Shown: positions 46,509-56,020, numbered from the stretch's first letter. The stretch is 64,000 nucleotides of DNA from 66-474 sp044464225 (GCA_044464225.1 JBIQLN010000007.1:1-64000); one strand, 5' to 3'. A program made the numbers and translations. Notes: a model not told the origin generated them from the letters alone.

Positions 46509-48533
46509 TCAAAGCGTCGCGGCAAGCTCCGTCGCCTGGCGGATCGCGCGCTTGGCATCGAGTTCCGCCGCGACGTCGGCACCGCCGATCACGTGCACCG
46601 TCACGCTCCGTGCCAGCAACTCGTCGGCCAATGCGCGGTTCGATTCCTGTCCCGCGCAAACGACGATGTTGTCGACCGTGAGCGTCTGCGGCTTGCCATC
46701 GAGCGTGATGTGCAAACCGGTGTCGTCGATCCTGTCATACGTCACGCCGCCCAGCATTTTCACGCCTTTCGCTTTCAGCGAGGCGCGATGCACCCAGCCA
46801 GTGGTCTTGTTGAGCCGCCTGCCTGGCCGCCCTGCACTGCGTTGCAGCAGCCAGACTTCGCGCGGCGATGCTTCGACTTCGGGTTTTTCGAGACCACCAC
46901 GGTGCGCGAGCGTGGTGTCCACGCCCCATTCGCGCGTCCAGCGCGCGATGTCGGTGGTGGGCGACGGTGCCGGCTGCGTCAGGTATTCGGCGACGTCGAA
47001 GCCGATGCCGCCCGCACCGATGATCGCGACGCGCTTGCCGATCGTACGGCGGCCCGCCACGGCGTCGTGGTAGCCCATCACCATCGGATGATCCTGCCCC
47101 GGAATGCGCGGATCGCGCGGCGTGACGCCGGTTGCCACCACCACGGCCTCGAAATTGGCGGCCTGCAAGGTGGTCGCGTCGGCACGCGTTCCGAGATGCA
47201 CCTCGACGCCGAGTTCGTCCAGCAGGTTGCCCCAGTAGCGCATCGGTTCGGCGTATTCCTCCTTGCCCGGAATGCGACAGGCGAGGTTGAATTGGCCGCC
47301 GATTTCGTTTGCCGCCTCGTACAGCACCACGGCATGGCCTCTTTGCGCCAGCGTGGTTGCGCATGCCAGTCCGGCCGGCCCCGCGCCGACCACCGCGAAG
47401 CGTTTCTTCCGCACGACCGGCGCATCGACAAGTTCGGTTTCGTGACAAGCGCGCGGATTCATCAGGCAAGAGGCGCGTTTGTTCTCGAACACGTGGTCGA
47501 GGCAGGCCTGGTTGCAGGCGATGCAGGGATTGATCAGCGATGCGCGTCCCGCGCTGGCCTTGGCCATCCATTCGGGATCGGCGAGGAACGGACGCGCCAT
47601 CGACACCATGTCGGCGTCGCCCCGCGCCAACACCGCCTCGGCCACGTCCGGCATGTTGATGCGGTTGGTGGTGACCAGTGGGATGCGCAGGTTCTCCTTC
47701 ATGCGTCGCGTGACCCAGGTGAACGCCGCGCGCGGCACGCTGGTGACGATGGTCGGGATGCGCGCCTCGTGCCAGCCGATACCGGTGTTGACCAGGGTGG
47801 CGCCGGCGGCTTCGACCTGTTTCGCCAGCGCGACGATCTCCTCCCACGCCTGGGCACGATCCACCAGGTCCAGCATCGACAGGCGGTAGATGATGATGAA
47901 GTCGCGGCCGACGGCCTCGCGCGTACGGCGCACGATTTCGGTCGGAAAGCGCATCCGGTTCTCCGCCGAACCGCCCCAGCGGTCGCGGCGCCGGTTGCTG
48001 CGTTCGGCGAGGAACTGGTTGATCAGGTAGCCCTCCGAACCCATGATCTCGACGCCGTCGTAACCGGCGTCCCGCGCGAGCTTCGCGCAGCGTGCGAACG
48101 CGCGGATCGTGCGCTCCACGCCGCGATCCGACAGCGCGCGCGGCGTGAACGGCGTGATGGGCGACTTGATCGCGGACGGCGCCACCGACAGTGGATGGAA
48201 GCCGTAACGCCCCGCGTGCAGGATCTGCAGGCAGATCCGTCCCCCCGCCGTGTGCACGGCTTCGGTGATGCGCCGGTGCGGCGCGACCTGCCAGCGCGAG
48301 GACAGACGACTGGAAAATGGTTTGAGCCAGCCCGCGATGTTGGGCGAGAAGCCGCCCGTCACCATCAAGCCGGCGCCGCCGCGTGCGCGTGCGGCGAAGT
48401 ATTCGGCGAGTTTCCCGAAGTCGCGCGCGTGGTCTTCGAGGCCGGTGTGCATCGAACCCATCAGCACGCGATTGGGCAACGTGCAGAAACCGAGGTCGAG
48501 CGGCGTGAAAAGATTTGGGAAGGTCGTGGCCAT
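46509..48533 (-). CDS. fadH: 2,4-dienoyl-CoA reductase (NADPH)
   Basis: A 674-aa FMN/FAD/4Fe-4S flavoenzyme for oxidation of unsaturated fatty acids. The N-terminal old-yellow-enzyme barrel starts MATTFPNLFTPLDLGFCTLPNRVLMGSMHTG and contains ILHAGRYG and the conserved WGGSAENRMRFP. The iron-sulfur cysteines are CIACNQACLD and SCLMNPRAC (C-x2-C-x3-C-x11-C). Two dinucleotide folds follow: VVGAGPAGLACATTLA and VAIIGAGGIGFDVAEYL. ATG at 48533 is chosen; the frame is open to 48569. Confidence 0.96.
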   Translation of the reverse strand: MATTFPNLFTPLDLGFCTLPNRVLMGSMHTGLEDHARDFGKLAEYFAARARGGAGLMVTGGFSPNIAGWLKPFSSRLSSRWQVAPHRRITEAVHTAGGRICLQILHAGRYGFHPLSVAPSAIKSPITPFTPRALSDRGVERTIRAFARCAKLARDAGYDGVEIMGSEGYLINQFLAERSNRRRDRWGGSAENRMRFPTEIVRRTREAVGRDFIIIYRLSMLDLVDRAQAWEEIVALAKQVEAAGATLVNTGIGWHEARIPTIVTSVPRAAFTWVTRRMKENLRIPLVTTNRINMPDVAEAVLARGDADMVSMARPFLADPEWMAKASAGRASLINPCIACNQACLDHVFENKRASCLMNPRACHETELVDAPVVRKKRFAVVGAGPAGLACATTLAQRGHAVVLYEAANEIGGQFNLACRIPGKEEYAEPMRYWGNLLDELGVEVHLGTRADATTLQAANFEAVVVATGVTPRDPRIPGQDHPMVMGYHDAVAGRRTIGKRVAIIGAGGIGFDVAEYLTQPAPSPTTDIARWTREWGVDTTLAHRGGLEKPEVEASPREVWLLQRSAGRPGRRLNKTTGWVHRASLKAKGVKMLGGVTYDRIDDTGLHITLDGKPQTLTVDNIVVCAGQESNRALADELLARSVTVHVIGGADVAAELDAKRAIRQATELAATL

Positions 48534-48633
48534 TCCGGCGAGAATGCCGACATCGTCGCATGCCGGCAAGTCCGCGGCGCGTTATGCTGGCGCGGTCGCG
48601 CCCGGCGTGGCGCAGGGGAAAACGGAAACCGTC

Positions 48634-50619
48634 ATGCATCGTCCGCGCGTCGGCTGGTTGATCGTGTTCTTTGCGCTGTTGGTGGGCGCACCCTTGGCCT
48701 CGGTTGCGGCGACGCCATTCCGGCTGGACGACCTGCAGCGGTTGGTGAAACTTTCCGACCCGCAACTTTCGCCGGACGGCAAGTCTGTCGCGGTGGTGGC
48801 GATCACGCCGGTCTGGAAGACCGACAAGCATGACACCCGCATCGATGTTGTCGATGTCGCGAGCGGCGCGAAACGCACGCTGACACACGATCGCGAGGAC
48901 GTGTCTTCGCCGCGCTGGTCGCCGGACGGGACGCGTCTCGCGTTCCTCGCCAAGGACGGCAAGACCAAGCAGTCGCAGATTTACGTGATGCCGATGGCGG
49001 GTGGCGATGCGCAGCGCATCACCGACGCGAAGGAGGGCATCGACGAATTCACCTGGAGTCCGACCGGCGACCGCATCGCGTACATCACGCAGGATCCGCC
49101 GATCAACGAGAAGGCGATCAAGGCACACAACAAGGTGTTCCAGGTCACCGACGGCAATTTCCTGTTGCGCAAGGCGCTGGCGCCGTGGCATTTGTGGGTG
49201 GTAGCCACGACCGGCGGTACGGCCACCCGGTTGACCCAGGGCGACTACTCGCTCCAGACCGACCAGGAAGGTGCGACGCCGCTGGTGTGGAGCCGCGACG
49301 GCAAGTCGATCGTGTTCACGAAATTCCCGGGCCCGTACTGGGGCCCGTCGTTCCGTTCGGTGATCGCCGAAGTCGCCGCCGATGGCAAGGGCAAGCCGGT
49401 GACGTTGGTCGGCGACCAGGGCGCCAGCGATTTCGCGTACGCGGTCGACGGCAAGACGTTCGCGTTCATGCGCGTTCGCAACGGCGACCAGAACAACGGC
49501 AACGCAGTGTACGTGGGTGGTCGCGACAAGCCCCGCGACGCGACCGCGGCGCTGGCGCGCAACTTCAATGCGTATGCGTGGCTGCCCGATGGCAGGACGC
49601 TGCTGCTGCAAGGTGAACTCGGTACGCGTTCGGTGTTGTGGGCGCAACCGCTGGAAGGCACGGCGCGGGTGCTCGATCTCGGCGACCTGCTGCCCGGCAA
49701 TGACTTGAGCGTCGCGAAGAATGGCGAGATTGCGTTCGTCGGCAGCACCAAAACCCGTCCCGACGAGCTGTACGTGATGGCGTCGGTGGATGCGAAGCCG
49801 CGCCGTCTCACCGACGCCAATGCGTTCGTGGACAGGCTCGATCTCGGCCGCAGCGAATCGCTGCAGTGGAAGACCCATGACGGCATGGGCGCCGATGGCG
49901 TGCTGACGTATCCCGTCGATTACCGCAAGGGCACGCGGTATCCGCTGGTGCTGGTGATCCACGGCGGGCCGGAAGGCGCGTCCACCGAGCGTTTCTCCCC
50001 CTTGCCGCAGCTCCTGGCGGCCGCCGGGTTCCTGGTGTTCCAGCCGAACTATCGCGGCAGCATCAATCTCGGCGATGCCTACCAGCACGCGATCTACCGC
50101 GATACCGGCGAGGGCCCCGGCAAGGACGTGATGGCCGGATTGGCGGCGGTCGAAGAGCTGGGCATCGTCGACAGGGATCGCGTCGGCGTAACCGGCTGGT
50201 CGTACGGCGGCTACATGACCACCTGGCTCACCGGCCACTACGACGTCTGGAAGGCCGCCGTGGCCGGCGCGTCATTGACGGACTGGGTGATGGATTACAC
50301 CGTCGCCTACTACCAGATGGGCGACACGTACTTCTTCGGCTCGAGGCCATGGAGCGCCGAGGGCTGGGACATCTGGCGCCAGCAGTCGCCGATCACGTAC
50401 GCGCGCAACGTCAAGGCACCGACCCTGATCATGGGTGACGTCGGCGATCCGAACGTGCCGCTGCTCAACAGCTACGAGTGGTACCACGCGTTGCGCGACA
50501 ATGGCGTGCTGGTGGAGTTCTGGGCGTATCCCGCCGACACGCACTTCCCCGGCGACATCGTGCAGCAGACCGACGTGTACCGCCGCTGGGTGGACTGGAT
50601 GACCCGGCATCTGAAATAG
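48634..50619 (+). CDS. S9-family prolyl oligopeptidase-type serine peptidase
   Basis: A 661-aa secreted peptidase. The signal peptide (MHRPRVGWLIVFFALLVGAPLASVAA) precedes a beta-propeller (WSPDG-type blades, about residues 40-390) and a C-terminal alpha/beta-hydrolase. The nucleophile motif is TGWSYGGYMTTW (Ser523), with the later Asp in GDVGDPNVP and the His in PADTHFPGD. It probably cleaves dipeptides or oligopeptides in the periplasm. ATG at 48634 fits the signal peptide; earlier in-frame codons overlap the fadH promoter side. Confidence 0.92.
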   Translation: MHRPRVGWLIVFFALLVGAPLASVAATPFRLDDLQRLVKLSDPQLSPDGKSVAVVAITPVWKTDKHDTRIDVVDVASGAKRTLTHDREDVSSPRWSPDGTRLAFLAKDGKTKQSQIYVMPMAGGDAQRITDAKEGIDEFTWSPTGDRIAYITQDPPINEKAIKAHNKVFQVTDGNFLLRKALAPWHLWVVATTGGTATRLTQGDYSLQTDQEGATPLVWSRDGKSIVFTKFPGPYWGPSFRSVIAEVAADGKGKPVTLVGDQGASDFAYAVDGKTFAFMRVRNGDQNNGNAVYVGGRDKPRDATAALARNFNAYAWLPDGRTLLLQGELGTRSVLWAQPLEGTARVLDLGDLLPGNDLSVAKNGEIAFVGSTKTRPDELYVMASVDAKPRRLTDANAFVDRLDLGRSESLQWKTHDGMGADGVLTYPVDYRKGTRYPLVLVIHGGPEGASTERFSPLPQLLAAAGFLVFQPNYRGSINLGDAYQHAIYRDTGEGPGKDVMAGLAAVEELGIVDRDRVGVTGWSYGGYMTTWLTGHYDVWKAAVAGASLTDWVMDYTVAYYQMGDTYFFGSRPWSAEGWDIWRQQSPITYARNVKAPTLIMGDVGDPNVPLLNSYEWYHALRDNGVLVEFWAYPADTHFPGDIVQQTDVYRRWVDWMTRHLK

Positions 50620-50676
50620 CGCAGGACGCGGCACCGACGCGGCGCGTTCATCCACACCATGCAAAGGGGGGCTCAC

Positions 50677-51528
50677 ATGGACAAGTTTGCAAGAACCTGG
50701 CAACTGATGGCTGCGTCGTGGCAGATGCTGAAGCAGGACAAGCGCCTGGTCGTGTTCCCCCTGGTTTCGGGAGTGGCACTGGCCTTCGTCATCGCGTTGT
50801 TCGCGATGCCGGTGTTCGTCGAATTGCATGGACACGTGCGCTTCCAGGGTCCCGTCCAGCTGTCCGCGCCGATGTACGCGGCGCTGTGCGTGTTCTATTT
50901 CCTCGATTATTTCGTGATCATCTTCTTCAACTCGGCACTGATCGCCTGCGTGCTGAGGCAGATCGACGGCGGGGAGCCAAGCCTCGGCTACGGCCTCGCG
51001 TTTGCATGGCAGAGGCTGCCGCAAGTTTTCGGCTGGGCGCTGATGGCCAGTACCGTCGGGATCCTCCTGCGACTCCTGGAAGAGAAGGTCGGTTTCATCG
51101 GCCGGATCGTGGTCGCACTGCTGGGCATGGCGTGGTCCGTCACCTCGTTCCTGGTCGTGCCGGTGCTGGTGGCCGAGGGCAGCGGACCGATCGAGTCGTA
51201 CAGGCGTTCGGTGGAAATGCTGAAGCAGACCTGGGGTGAGCAGATCATCGGCAACGTCAGCTTCGGGTTGATCTTCGGCTTGTTCGGCATCCTGCCGGCG
51301 ATGGTCCTGTTCTTCTTCGCCATCGGCGCCGGGACGGGGGTGATGCTGGTGGTCGGAGCGATCCTGGTGGTGTGGCTGGTGGCGCTGGCGCTGGTCCAGT
51401 CGACCCTGCAGACGATCTACCAGGCCGCGATCTACGTGTACGCCGCCAGCGGCGAGGCGCCGCCGGGATTCGACAATCAACTGGTTTCGGAAGCATTCGC
51501 GCCGAAACGATCGAGGAACTGGTTGTGA
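50677..51528 (+). CDS. DUF6159-like integral membrane protein
   Basis: A 283-aa protein with six hydrophobic segments. It starts MDKFARTWQLMAASWQMLKQDKRLVVFPLVSGVALAF, the pattern of DUF6159 proteins, with LDYFVIIFFNSALIACVLRQIDGGEPSLG (a conserved cytosolic loop) in the middle. ATG at 50677 follows AAAGGGGG; ATG at 50659 is in frame but less well placed. Function unknown. The next gene overlaps by 4 nt (GTGA), suggesting coupling. Confidence 0.8.
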   Translation: MDKFARTWQLMAASWQMLKQDKRLVVFPLVSGVALAFVIALFAMPVFVELHGHVRFQGPVQLSAPMYAALCVFYFLDYFVIIFFNSALIACVLRQIDGGEPSLGYGLAFAWQRLPQVFGWALMASTVGILLRLLEEKVGFIGRIVVALLGMAWSVTSFLVVPVLVAEGSGPIESYRRSVEMLKQTWGEQIIGNVSFGLIFGLFGILPAMVLFFFAIGAGTGVMLVVGAILVVWLVALALVQSTLQTIYQAAIYVYAASGEAPPGFDNQLVSEAFAPKRSRNWL

Positions 51529-52100
51529 GCAAACTGGATGCGCAAACGGGCACCGCGGCCTCAAAGCCGCAGGACATCCTGCGTTTCTGGTTCGAGGAAG
51601 CGACGCCGGAGCAGCACTTCGGGAAAGCGGATGCGTTCGATGCGACGATCCGCGATCGCTTCGCGCTCACGCATCGCGCGGCGGCGGCCGGCGAGCTTGC
51701 CGCATGGCGCGGCACGACGGAGGGCAGGCTGGCTGAAATCATCGTGCTGGACCAGTTTTCGCGAAACCTCTTTCGCGACGATGCGCGTGCATTCGCGTGC
51801 GACGGCATGGCGCTGGTGCTGGCGCAGGAGGCGATCCGCGCGGGCGCCGACCGTAACATGCCCGCGATCCGGCGCGCCTTTCTCTACATGCCTTTCATGC
51901 ATTCGGAATCGCGCGCGATCCACGTGGAAGCGGAGCGGTTGTTTCGACAGCCGGGGCTGGAAAACAACTACGCGTTCGAGCAGAAACACAAGGCCATCAT
52001 CGACCGCTTCGGCCGTTACCCGCATCGCAATGCGGTGTTGGGACGGCCCTCGACGGACGAAGAACTGGCGTTTCTGCGGCAGCCCGATTCGTCGTTCTGA
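51525..52100 (+). CDS. DUF924-family protein
   Basis: A 191-aa soluble helical protein with the DUF924 pattern: DILRFWFEEATPEQHF, LAEIIVLDQFSRNLFRDDARAFACD, FLYMPFMHSES, FEQKHKAIIDRFGRYPHRN. The fold is TPR-like, and the function unknown. A GTG start at 51525 overlaps the upstream stop (GTGA). No ATG gives a good alternative. It is convergent with terC, 13 nt away. Confidence 0.88.
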   Translation: MSKLDAQTGTAASKPQDILRFWFEEATPEQHFGKADAFDATIRDRFALTHRAAAAGELAAWRGTTEGRLAEIIVLDQFSRNLFRDDARAFACDGMALVLAQEAIRAGADRNMPAIRRAFLYMPFMHSESRAIHVEAERLFRQPGLENNYAFEQKHKAIIDRFGRYPHRNAVLGRPSTDEELAFLRQPDSSF

Positions 52101-52113
52101 GGCGATCTGCGCA

Positions 52114-52827
52114 TCACGCCGAGGCGGCGGATTTGCGGTGCCGGATCCACCATCCGATGCCGGTGACGCCGATCACCAGCACGACATCGACCATGTAGCG
52201 GAGCCAATCATGTCCCGGTGCGTCGAACCACGGCGCAACGAGATCGTCGCGCGTGATCATGCGCGCGGCGGTCCATGCGATCGCCGCGGCGCCGACATAG
52301 ATGATGATCGGATAGCGCTCGATCAGCTTCAGCAGCAAGGTCGAGCCCCACACCACCAGCGGGACGCTGAAAAGCAGGCCGAGCACGACCAGCCCGAGGT
52401 GTCCGCCGGACGCGCCGGCGATGCCCAGGACGTTGTCGAGCCCCATCAGCGCGTCAGCCACGACGATGGTGCCCATGGCCGTCCAGAAATCGGTCACCCT
52501 CCGCTTCAGCGTGGGTCCGCTGTGTTCCTGGTGCTTGAGCAGGCGCCATGCGATGGGTATCAGGATGAATCCGCCGGCCAGCATCAACCCGGGAATCCTG
52601 AGCAGCCAGAGCACCGCGGCCGTCATTGCTATGCGCACGCCGATCGCTCCCACCACGCCCCAGAAGATCACGCGGAAATGGTGGTGTGCCGGCAGGCTCC
52701 GCGCGGCCAGTGCGATCACGATGGCGTTGTCGCCGGCCAGTACCAGATCGATCACGATGATCGAGCCGAGCCCGCTCCAGAAGGAGGGATCGAGCGGGTG
52801 GCGCAGCAGCTCGTTGATCACGTACAT
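52114..52827 (-). CDS. TerC-family integral membrane protein (YjbE-type)
   Basis: A 237-aa membrane protein with about seven helices and the family acidic motifs: LVLAGDNAIVIALAA in helix 2 and VVADALMGLDNVLGIAGAS in the fourth. These match TerC/YjbE proteins tied to manganese export or metallation of exoenzymes. The 5' leader contains a yybP-ykoY (Mn2+) riboswitch (52887-53000), which supports a manganese role. GGAG before the ATG at 52827. Confidence 0.92.
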   Translation of the reverse strand: MYVINELLRHPLDPSFWSGLGSIIVIDLVLAGDNAIVIALAARSLPAHHHFRVIFWGVVGAIGVRIAMTAAVLWLLRIPGLMLAGGFILIPIAWRLLKHQEHSGPTLKRRVTDFWTAMGTIVVADALMGLDNVLGIAGASGGHLGLVVLGLLFSVPLVVWGSTLLLKLIERYPIIIYVGAAAIAWTAARMITRDDLVAPWFDAPGHDWLRYMVDVVLVIGVTGIGWWIRHRKSAASA

Positions 52828-52886
52828 GCGGTTCTCCGGGCGAAGGCGATCGAACTCCCCATGGCCGCGAGTGCGGCACGGGATGT

Positions 52887-53000
52887 CGAAAGTCTCGCGC
52901 GCGGTGAATGAACCGCCGCGGCGACCGGAACCTTGTCGGTTCGTGCTGACGATCGCCGCGCGGAACCGGTTCGATCCGGATCCGGTGCTACTCCCCTTCG
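52887..53000 (-). ncRNA. yybP-ykoY (manganese) riboswitch upstream of terC
   Basis: Read on the minus strand: P1 CGAAGG (53000-52995) pairs with CTTTCG (52892-52887). The 5' signature GGGGAGTAGC (52996-52987) is followed by an 8-bp stem CGCGGCGA/TCGCCGCG (52960-52953 and 52924-52917). That stem encloses CGTCAGCAC (about 52951-52943) and a GAACC/GGTTC hairpin. The 3' end is GAGACTTTCG. These match the yybP-ykoY consensus. The terC start is 60 nt downstream. Confidence 0.82.
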
Positions 53001-53101
53001 GGCAAGCTGTCGATTCTCGGCGTGGGCCGGATGGCCGTCAAGAAAAATCGCCGTCTGGCAAAATAGCGGACTGTGTTCGAACCTTCGATCGAGGATAGCC
53101 C

Positions 53102-54565
53102 GTGAGTCACGCAGCCACCCGTTCCGCCGCCCGCCCCGCGCCCGACCAGCCATTGGTCGACGTGGCCGATTACGTACTCGGTTACCGCATCGAATCGGGG
53201 GAGGCGTGGGATACGGCGCGTCACATGCTGATGGATGCGCTCGGCTGCGCGATGCTGGCGATGAAGTTTCCCCAATGCGTGAAACACCTGGCGCCGATCG
53301 TGCCGGGGGCGACCCTCGCCGGAGGCGCACGCGTGCCGGGCACGGCGCTGGAACTCGATCCGGCTCAGGCCGCATTCTGCATCGGCACCCAGGTCCGCTG
53401 GCTGGATTTCAACGATACCTGGCTGGCCGCCGAGTGGGGCCATCCTTCGGACAACCTCGGCACCGTGCTGGCGGTGGCCGATTGGTTGTCGCGCGGCGGG
53501 ATTCGCGGCGACGGCAGGCCGTTGACGGTGCGGGACGTGCTGCATTGGGCGATCAAGGCGCACGAGATCCAGGGTTGCTACGCATTGAAGAACAGCTTCA
53601 ACCGCGCCGGCATGGATCACGTGATCCTGGTGCGGCTCGCTTCGACCGCGGTCGCGACCGCGATGCTGGGCGGCAACCGCGAACAGGTGATCACCGCAGT
53701 GTCGAACAGCTGGATCGACAACGGCAGCTTGCGCACGTATCGCCACGCGCCCAACACCGGCCCGCGCAAGAGCTGGGCCGCGGGCGATGCCTGCCGCCGT
53801 GCGGTGATCCATGCCTTGAACGCGGTGACGACCGACGAACCGAGCTATCCATCGGCGCTGAGCGCGAAGACCTGGGGTTTCTACGATGTCGCGTTCGGCG
53901 GCAAGGCCTTTGAATTCGAGCGCCCATTCGGGTCTTACGTGATGGAAAACGTGCTGTTCAAGATCAGCTTCCCGGCCGAGTTCCATGCACAGACGGCGGT
54001 GGAATGCGCGATGAAATTGCACCCCCAGGTGAAGGACCGGATCGTCGAGATCGAGCGCATCGAAATCGAGACCCAGGAAGCGGGCGCACGCATCATCGAC
54101 AAGACCGGCCCGCTGGCCAACTACGCCGATCGCGACCACTGCATCCAGTACATGGTGGCGGTGCCGCTGATTTTCGGACGTCTCACGGCGGAGGATTACA
54201 CCGACGCCGTCGCCGCCGACCCACGCATCGACGTGCTGCGCGCGAAGATGACGGTGAAGGAAAATCCGCAATTCACCAGGGACTATTTCGATCCCGAAAA
54301 GCGTTATATCGGCAATTCGGTCCAGGTGTTTTTCAACGATGGCTCGAGCACCGACAAGATTTCCATCGATTATCCCATTGGCCATCGCCGGCGCCGCGCA
54401 GAGGGGATCCCGGTCCTCGTCGAAAAGTTCCGCAATGCCATCGCTGGCCACCTGGCGCATGGTCAAGTGCATGAAATAATTGAAATTTGCGAACAGCCGG
54501 AGCGGATGCTGGCCATGCCGGTGCCGGCCTTCATGGATTTGTTCGTGCAGGCATCCCGCGCCTGA
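53102..54565 (+). CDS. prpD: 2-methylcitrate dehydratase
   Basis: A 487-aa MmgE/PrpD-family enzyme converting 2-methylcitrate to 2-methyl-cis-aconitate. Motifs: VADYVLGYRIESGEAWDTARHMLMDALGCA, VRWLDFNDTWLAAEWGHPSDNLG, SIDYPIGHRRRR near the C-terminus. The start is GTG at 53102 (product MSHAATRS). It is about 13 kb from prpB and prpC, so the pathway genes are split. It is divergent from the terC leader. Confidence 0.93.
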   Translation: MSHAATRSAARPAPDQPLVDVADYVLGYRIESGEAWDTARHMLMDALGCAMLAMKFPQCVKHLAPIVPGATLAGGARVPGTALELDPAQAAFCIGTQVRWLDFNDTWLAAEWGHPSDNLGTVLAVADWLSRGGIRGDGRPLTVRDVLHWAIKAHEIQGCYALKNSFNRAGMDHVILVRLASTAVATAMLGGNREQVITAVSNSWIDNGSLRTYRHAPNTGPRKSWAAGDACRRAVIHALNAVTTDEPSYPSALSAKTWGFYDVAFGGKAFEFERPFGSYVMENVLFKISFPAEFHAQTAVECAMKLHPQVKDRIVEIERIEIETQEAGARIIDKTGPLANYADRDHCIQYMVAVPLIFGRLTAEDYTDAVAADPRIDVLRAKMTVKENPQFTRDYFDPEKRYIGNSVQVFFNDGSSTDKISIDYPIGHRRRRAEGIPVLVEKFRNAIAGHLAHGQVHEIIEICEQPERMLAMPVPAFMDLFVQASRA

Positions 54566-54589
54566 GTTCTGGATGAACGGAGGCGCGTC

Positions 54590-54625
54590 CTTTCGGTCGG
54601 TTTGTTTGTTTTTTGCTAAACTGGC
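54590..54625 (+). promoter_or_regulatory. Possible promoter upstream of the OmpA-family gene
   Basis: A T-rich stretch ends in TGCTAAACT near 54613-54621, an extended -10 type motif, in otherwise GC-rich sequence. It precedes the start at 54749 by about 130 nt, so a long leader would be made. No convincing -35 is visible. Confidence 0.35.
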
Positions 54626-54748
54626 GCCGCCGTAGCGGATTGCGACGGGGTTGGATGGATCGCAATTCACGCAGTAGTCTTGCACTTTGGAGCACGGTTC
54701 GCGCCGAAATGGCCGAGCCTGAAGAATCAACAACGAGGAGACTTACCG

Positions 54749-55918
54749 ATGAAACGTAACGGCTTGTTCGCGGTCATCGCGCTGGCCTTGGGTACTGTTG
54801 GCGTGATGTCGGTCGCGCACGCCCAGGACACCGGCCCAGCGGCAGAAACAACGGGTAGCTTCGCGAACCCCAACTACAGCAACTGGTACATCGTGCCGCG
54901 TATCGGCGTGGTGATTCCCGACAGTGATCGCCAGGTGCAATCGGATCCGGTCGGTGGCCTCGGTGTTGGTTTCTGGGTCAATCCCCACTTCACCGTCGAC
55001 GTCGAAGCGACCGGCGACAACGCGGATTTCAAGGACTCCTCGGTCCGTGCCGGCAGGCAATGGGAAACCTGGGGCCTCGATGTTGCGGGCCGCTGGTACT
55101 TCATGGATCCGTCCGCGCAGTGGCGTCCGTACGTCATGGGCGGAATCGGCATGTGGCGGCATTCCGCCGTGTCCGGGGAGCTCGCGCAAGCGGGTGGTGA
55201 ATGCGGGTGCCTTCCCCCGCAGAAGGGCTCCGGCTGGGGTCCCGGTGCCACCGTCGGCGTGGGCGTCCTGTACAACGTGAACGATCGCGTGGCACTGCGC
55301 GGCGAAATCGCGGCGCGTTACTACCGCGACACTTCCTCGGCACAGCTGGCTGGCCTTGCCGGGCCGGGCATGCCGCACACCTATGGTCCGAAGCAGTGGC
55401 TGGATTCCATGGCCACCATCGCCTTGGTGTTCAACATGGGCCATCCGGCTCCGCCGCCGCCGCCTCCGGCTGCTCCGCCGCCGCCTCCGGCTGCTCCGCC
55501 GCCGCCCCCGCCGCCGCAGAACGTCGTGATCGACCTGCGTGGCGTGAACTTCAAGTTCGACCGCCCGAAGAAGGGTGAAAGCGACATCGGTCCGACGTTG
55601 AAGCCGCCGGCAGCCGACTCCGTGGCGATCCTTGACCAGGCGGTCGACACCCTGAACCGGTACCCGCAGGTCAAGATCGAAATCGACGGGTACACCGACT
55701 CGGTCGGCACCGACCAGTACAACCAGGGTCTGTCCGAGCGTCGTGCCAACATCGTCAATCAGTACCTGACTTCGCACGGCATCGACCCGAGCCGCATCAC
55801 CGCCGTGAAGGGCTTCGGCGAGACCAACCCGATCGACACCAACAAGACCGCGGCTGGCCGCCAGCGCAACCGTCGCGTCGAGTTCAAGGTCGAACAGCCC
55901 CAGAACGGCAGCATGTAA
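54749..55918 (+). CDS. OmpA-family outer-membrane protein
   Basis: A 389-aa protein with signal peptide (MKRNGLFAVIALALGTVGVMSVAHA), an eight-strand OmpA-like barrel (about residues 48-235, IVPRIGVVIPDS..., WDGRWYF-type strands) and a Pro-rich hinge of about 26 residues. The C-terminal peptidoglycan-binding OmpA domain (about 265-389) has VNFKFDRPKKG, EIDGYTDSVGTDQYNQGLSERRA and NKTAAGRQRNRRVEF, including the diaminopimelate-binding Asp and Arg. The hinge is encoded by tandem 21-nt repeats. The barrel has an unusual extra Cys pair (GGECGCLP). Confidence 0.92.
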   Translation: MKRNGLFAVIALALGTVGVMSVAHAQDTGPAAETTGSFANPNYSNWYIVPRIGVVIPDSDRQVQSDPVGGLGVGFWVNPHFTVDVEATGDNADFKDSSVRAGRQWETWGLDVAGRWYFMDPSAQWRPYVMGGIGMWRHSAVSGELAQAGGECGCLPPQKGSGWGPGATVGVGVLYNVNDRVALRGEIAARYYRDTSSAQLAGLAGPGMPHTYGPKQWLDSMATIALVFNMGHPAPPPPPPAAPPPPPAAPPPPPPPQNVVIDLRGVNFKFDRPKKGESDIGPTLKPPAADSVAILDQAVDTLNRYPQVKIEIDGYTDSVGTDQYNQGLSERRANIVNQYLTSHGIDPSRITAVKGFGETNPIDTNKTAAGRQRNRRVEFKVEQPQNGSM

Positions 55919-55966
55919 GCCGCCGGACGAAGATCGGCCGGTCACGGCGATCTCCGATGTGATATG

Positions 55967-55995
55967 AAAAAGCCCGGCCTTGCGCCGGGCTTTTT
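55967..55995 (+). terminator. Intrinsic terminator after the OmpA gene
   Basis: AAAAAGCCCGGC (55967-55978) and GCCGGGCTTTTT (55984-55995) form a 12-bp stem with a CTTGC loop and a T tract. Confidence 0.9.
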
Positions 55996-56020
55996 CATTA
56001 CCGGCATCCCTGGAGGCTCG

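Noticed and set aside
46735..50238. A minus-strand frame of over 1100 codons across fadH and the S9 peptidase
   Set aside because: It covers two real genes in other frames (fadH same strand, different frame; the peptidase on the other strand). No domain or start signal supports it.
54590..54620. T-rich run after prpD as a terminator
   Set aside because: No convincing GC stem precedes the T run, and a promoter-like extended -10 overlaps it, so a promoter is the better reading.
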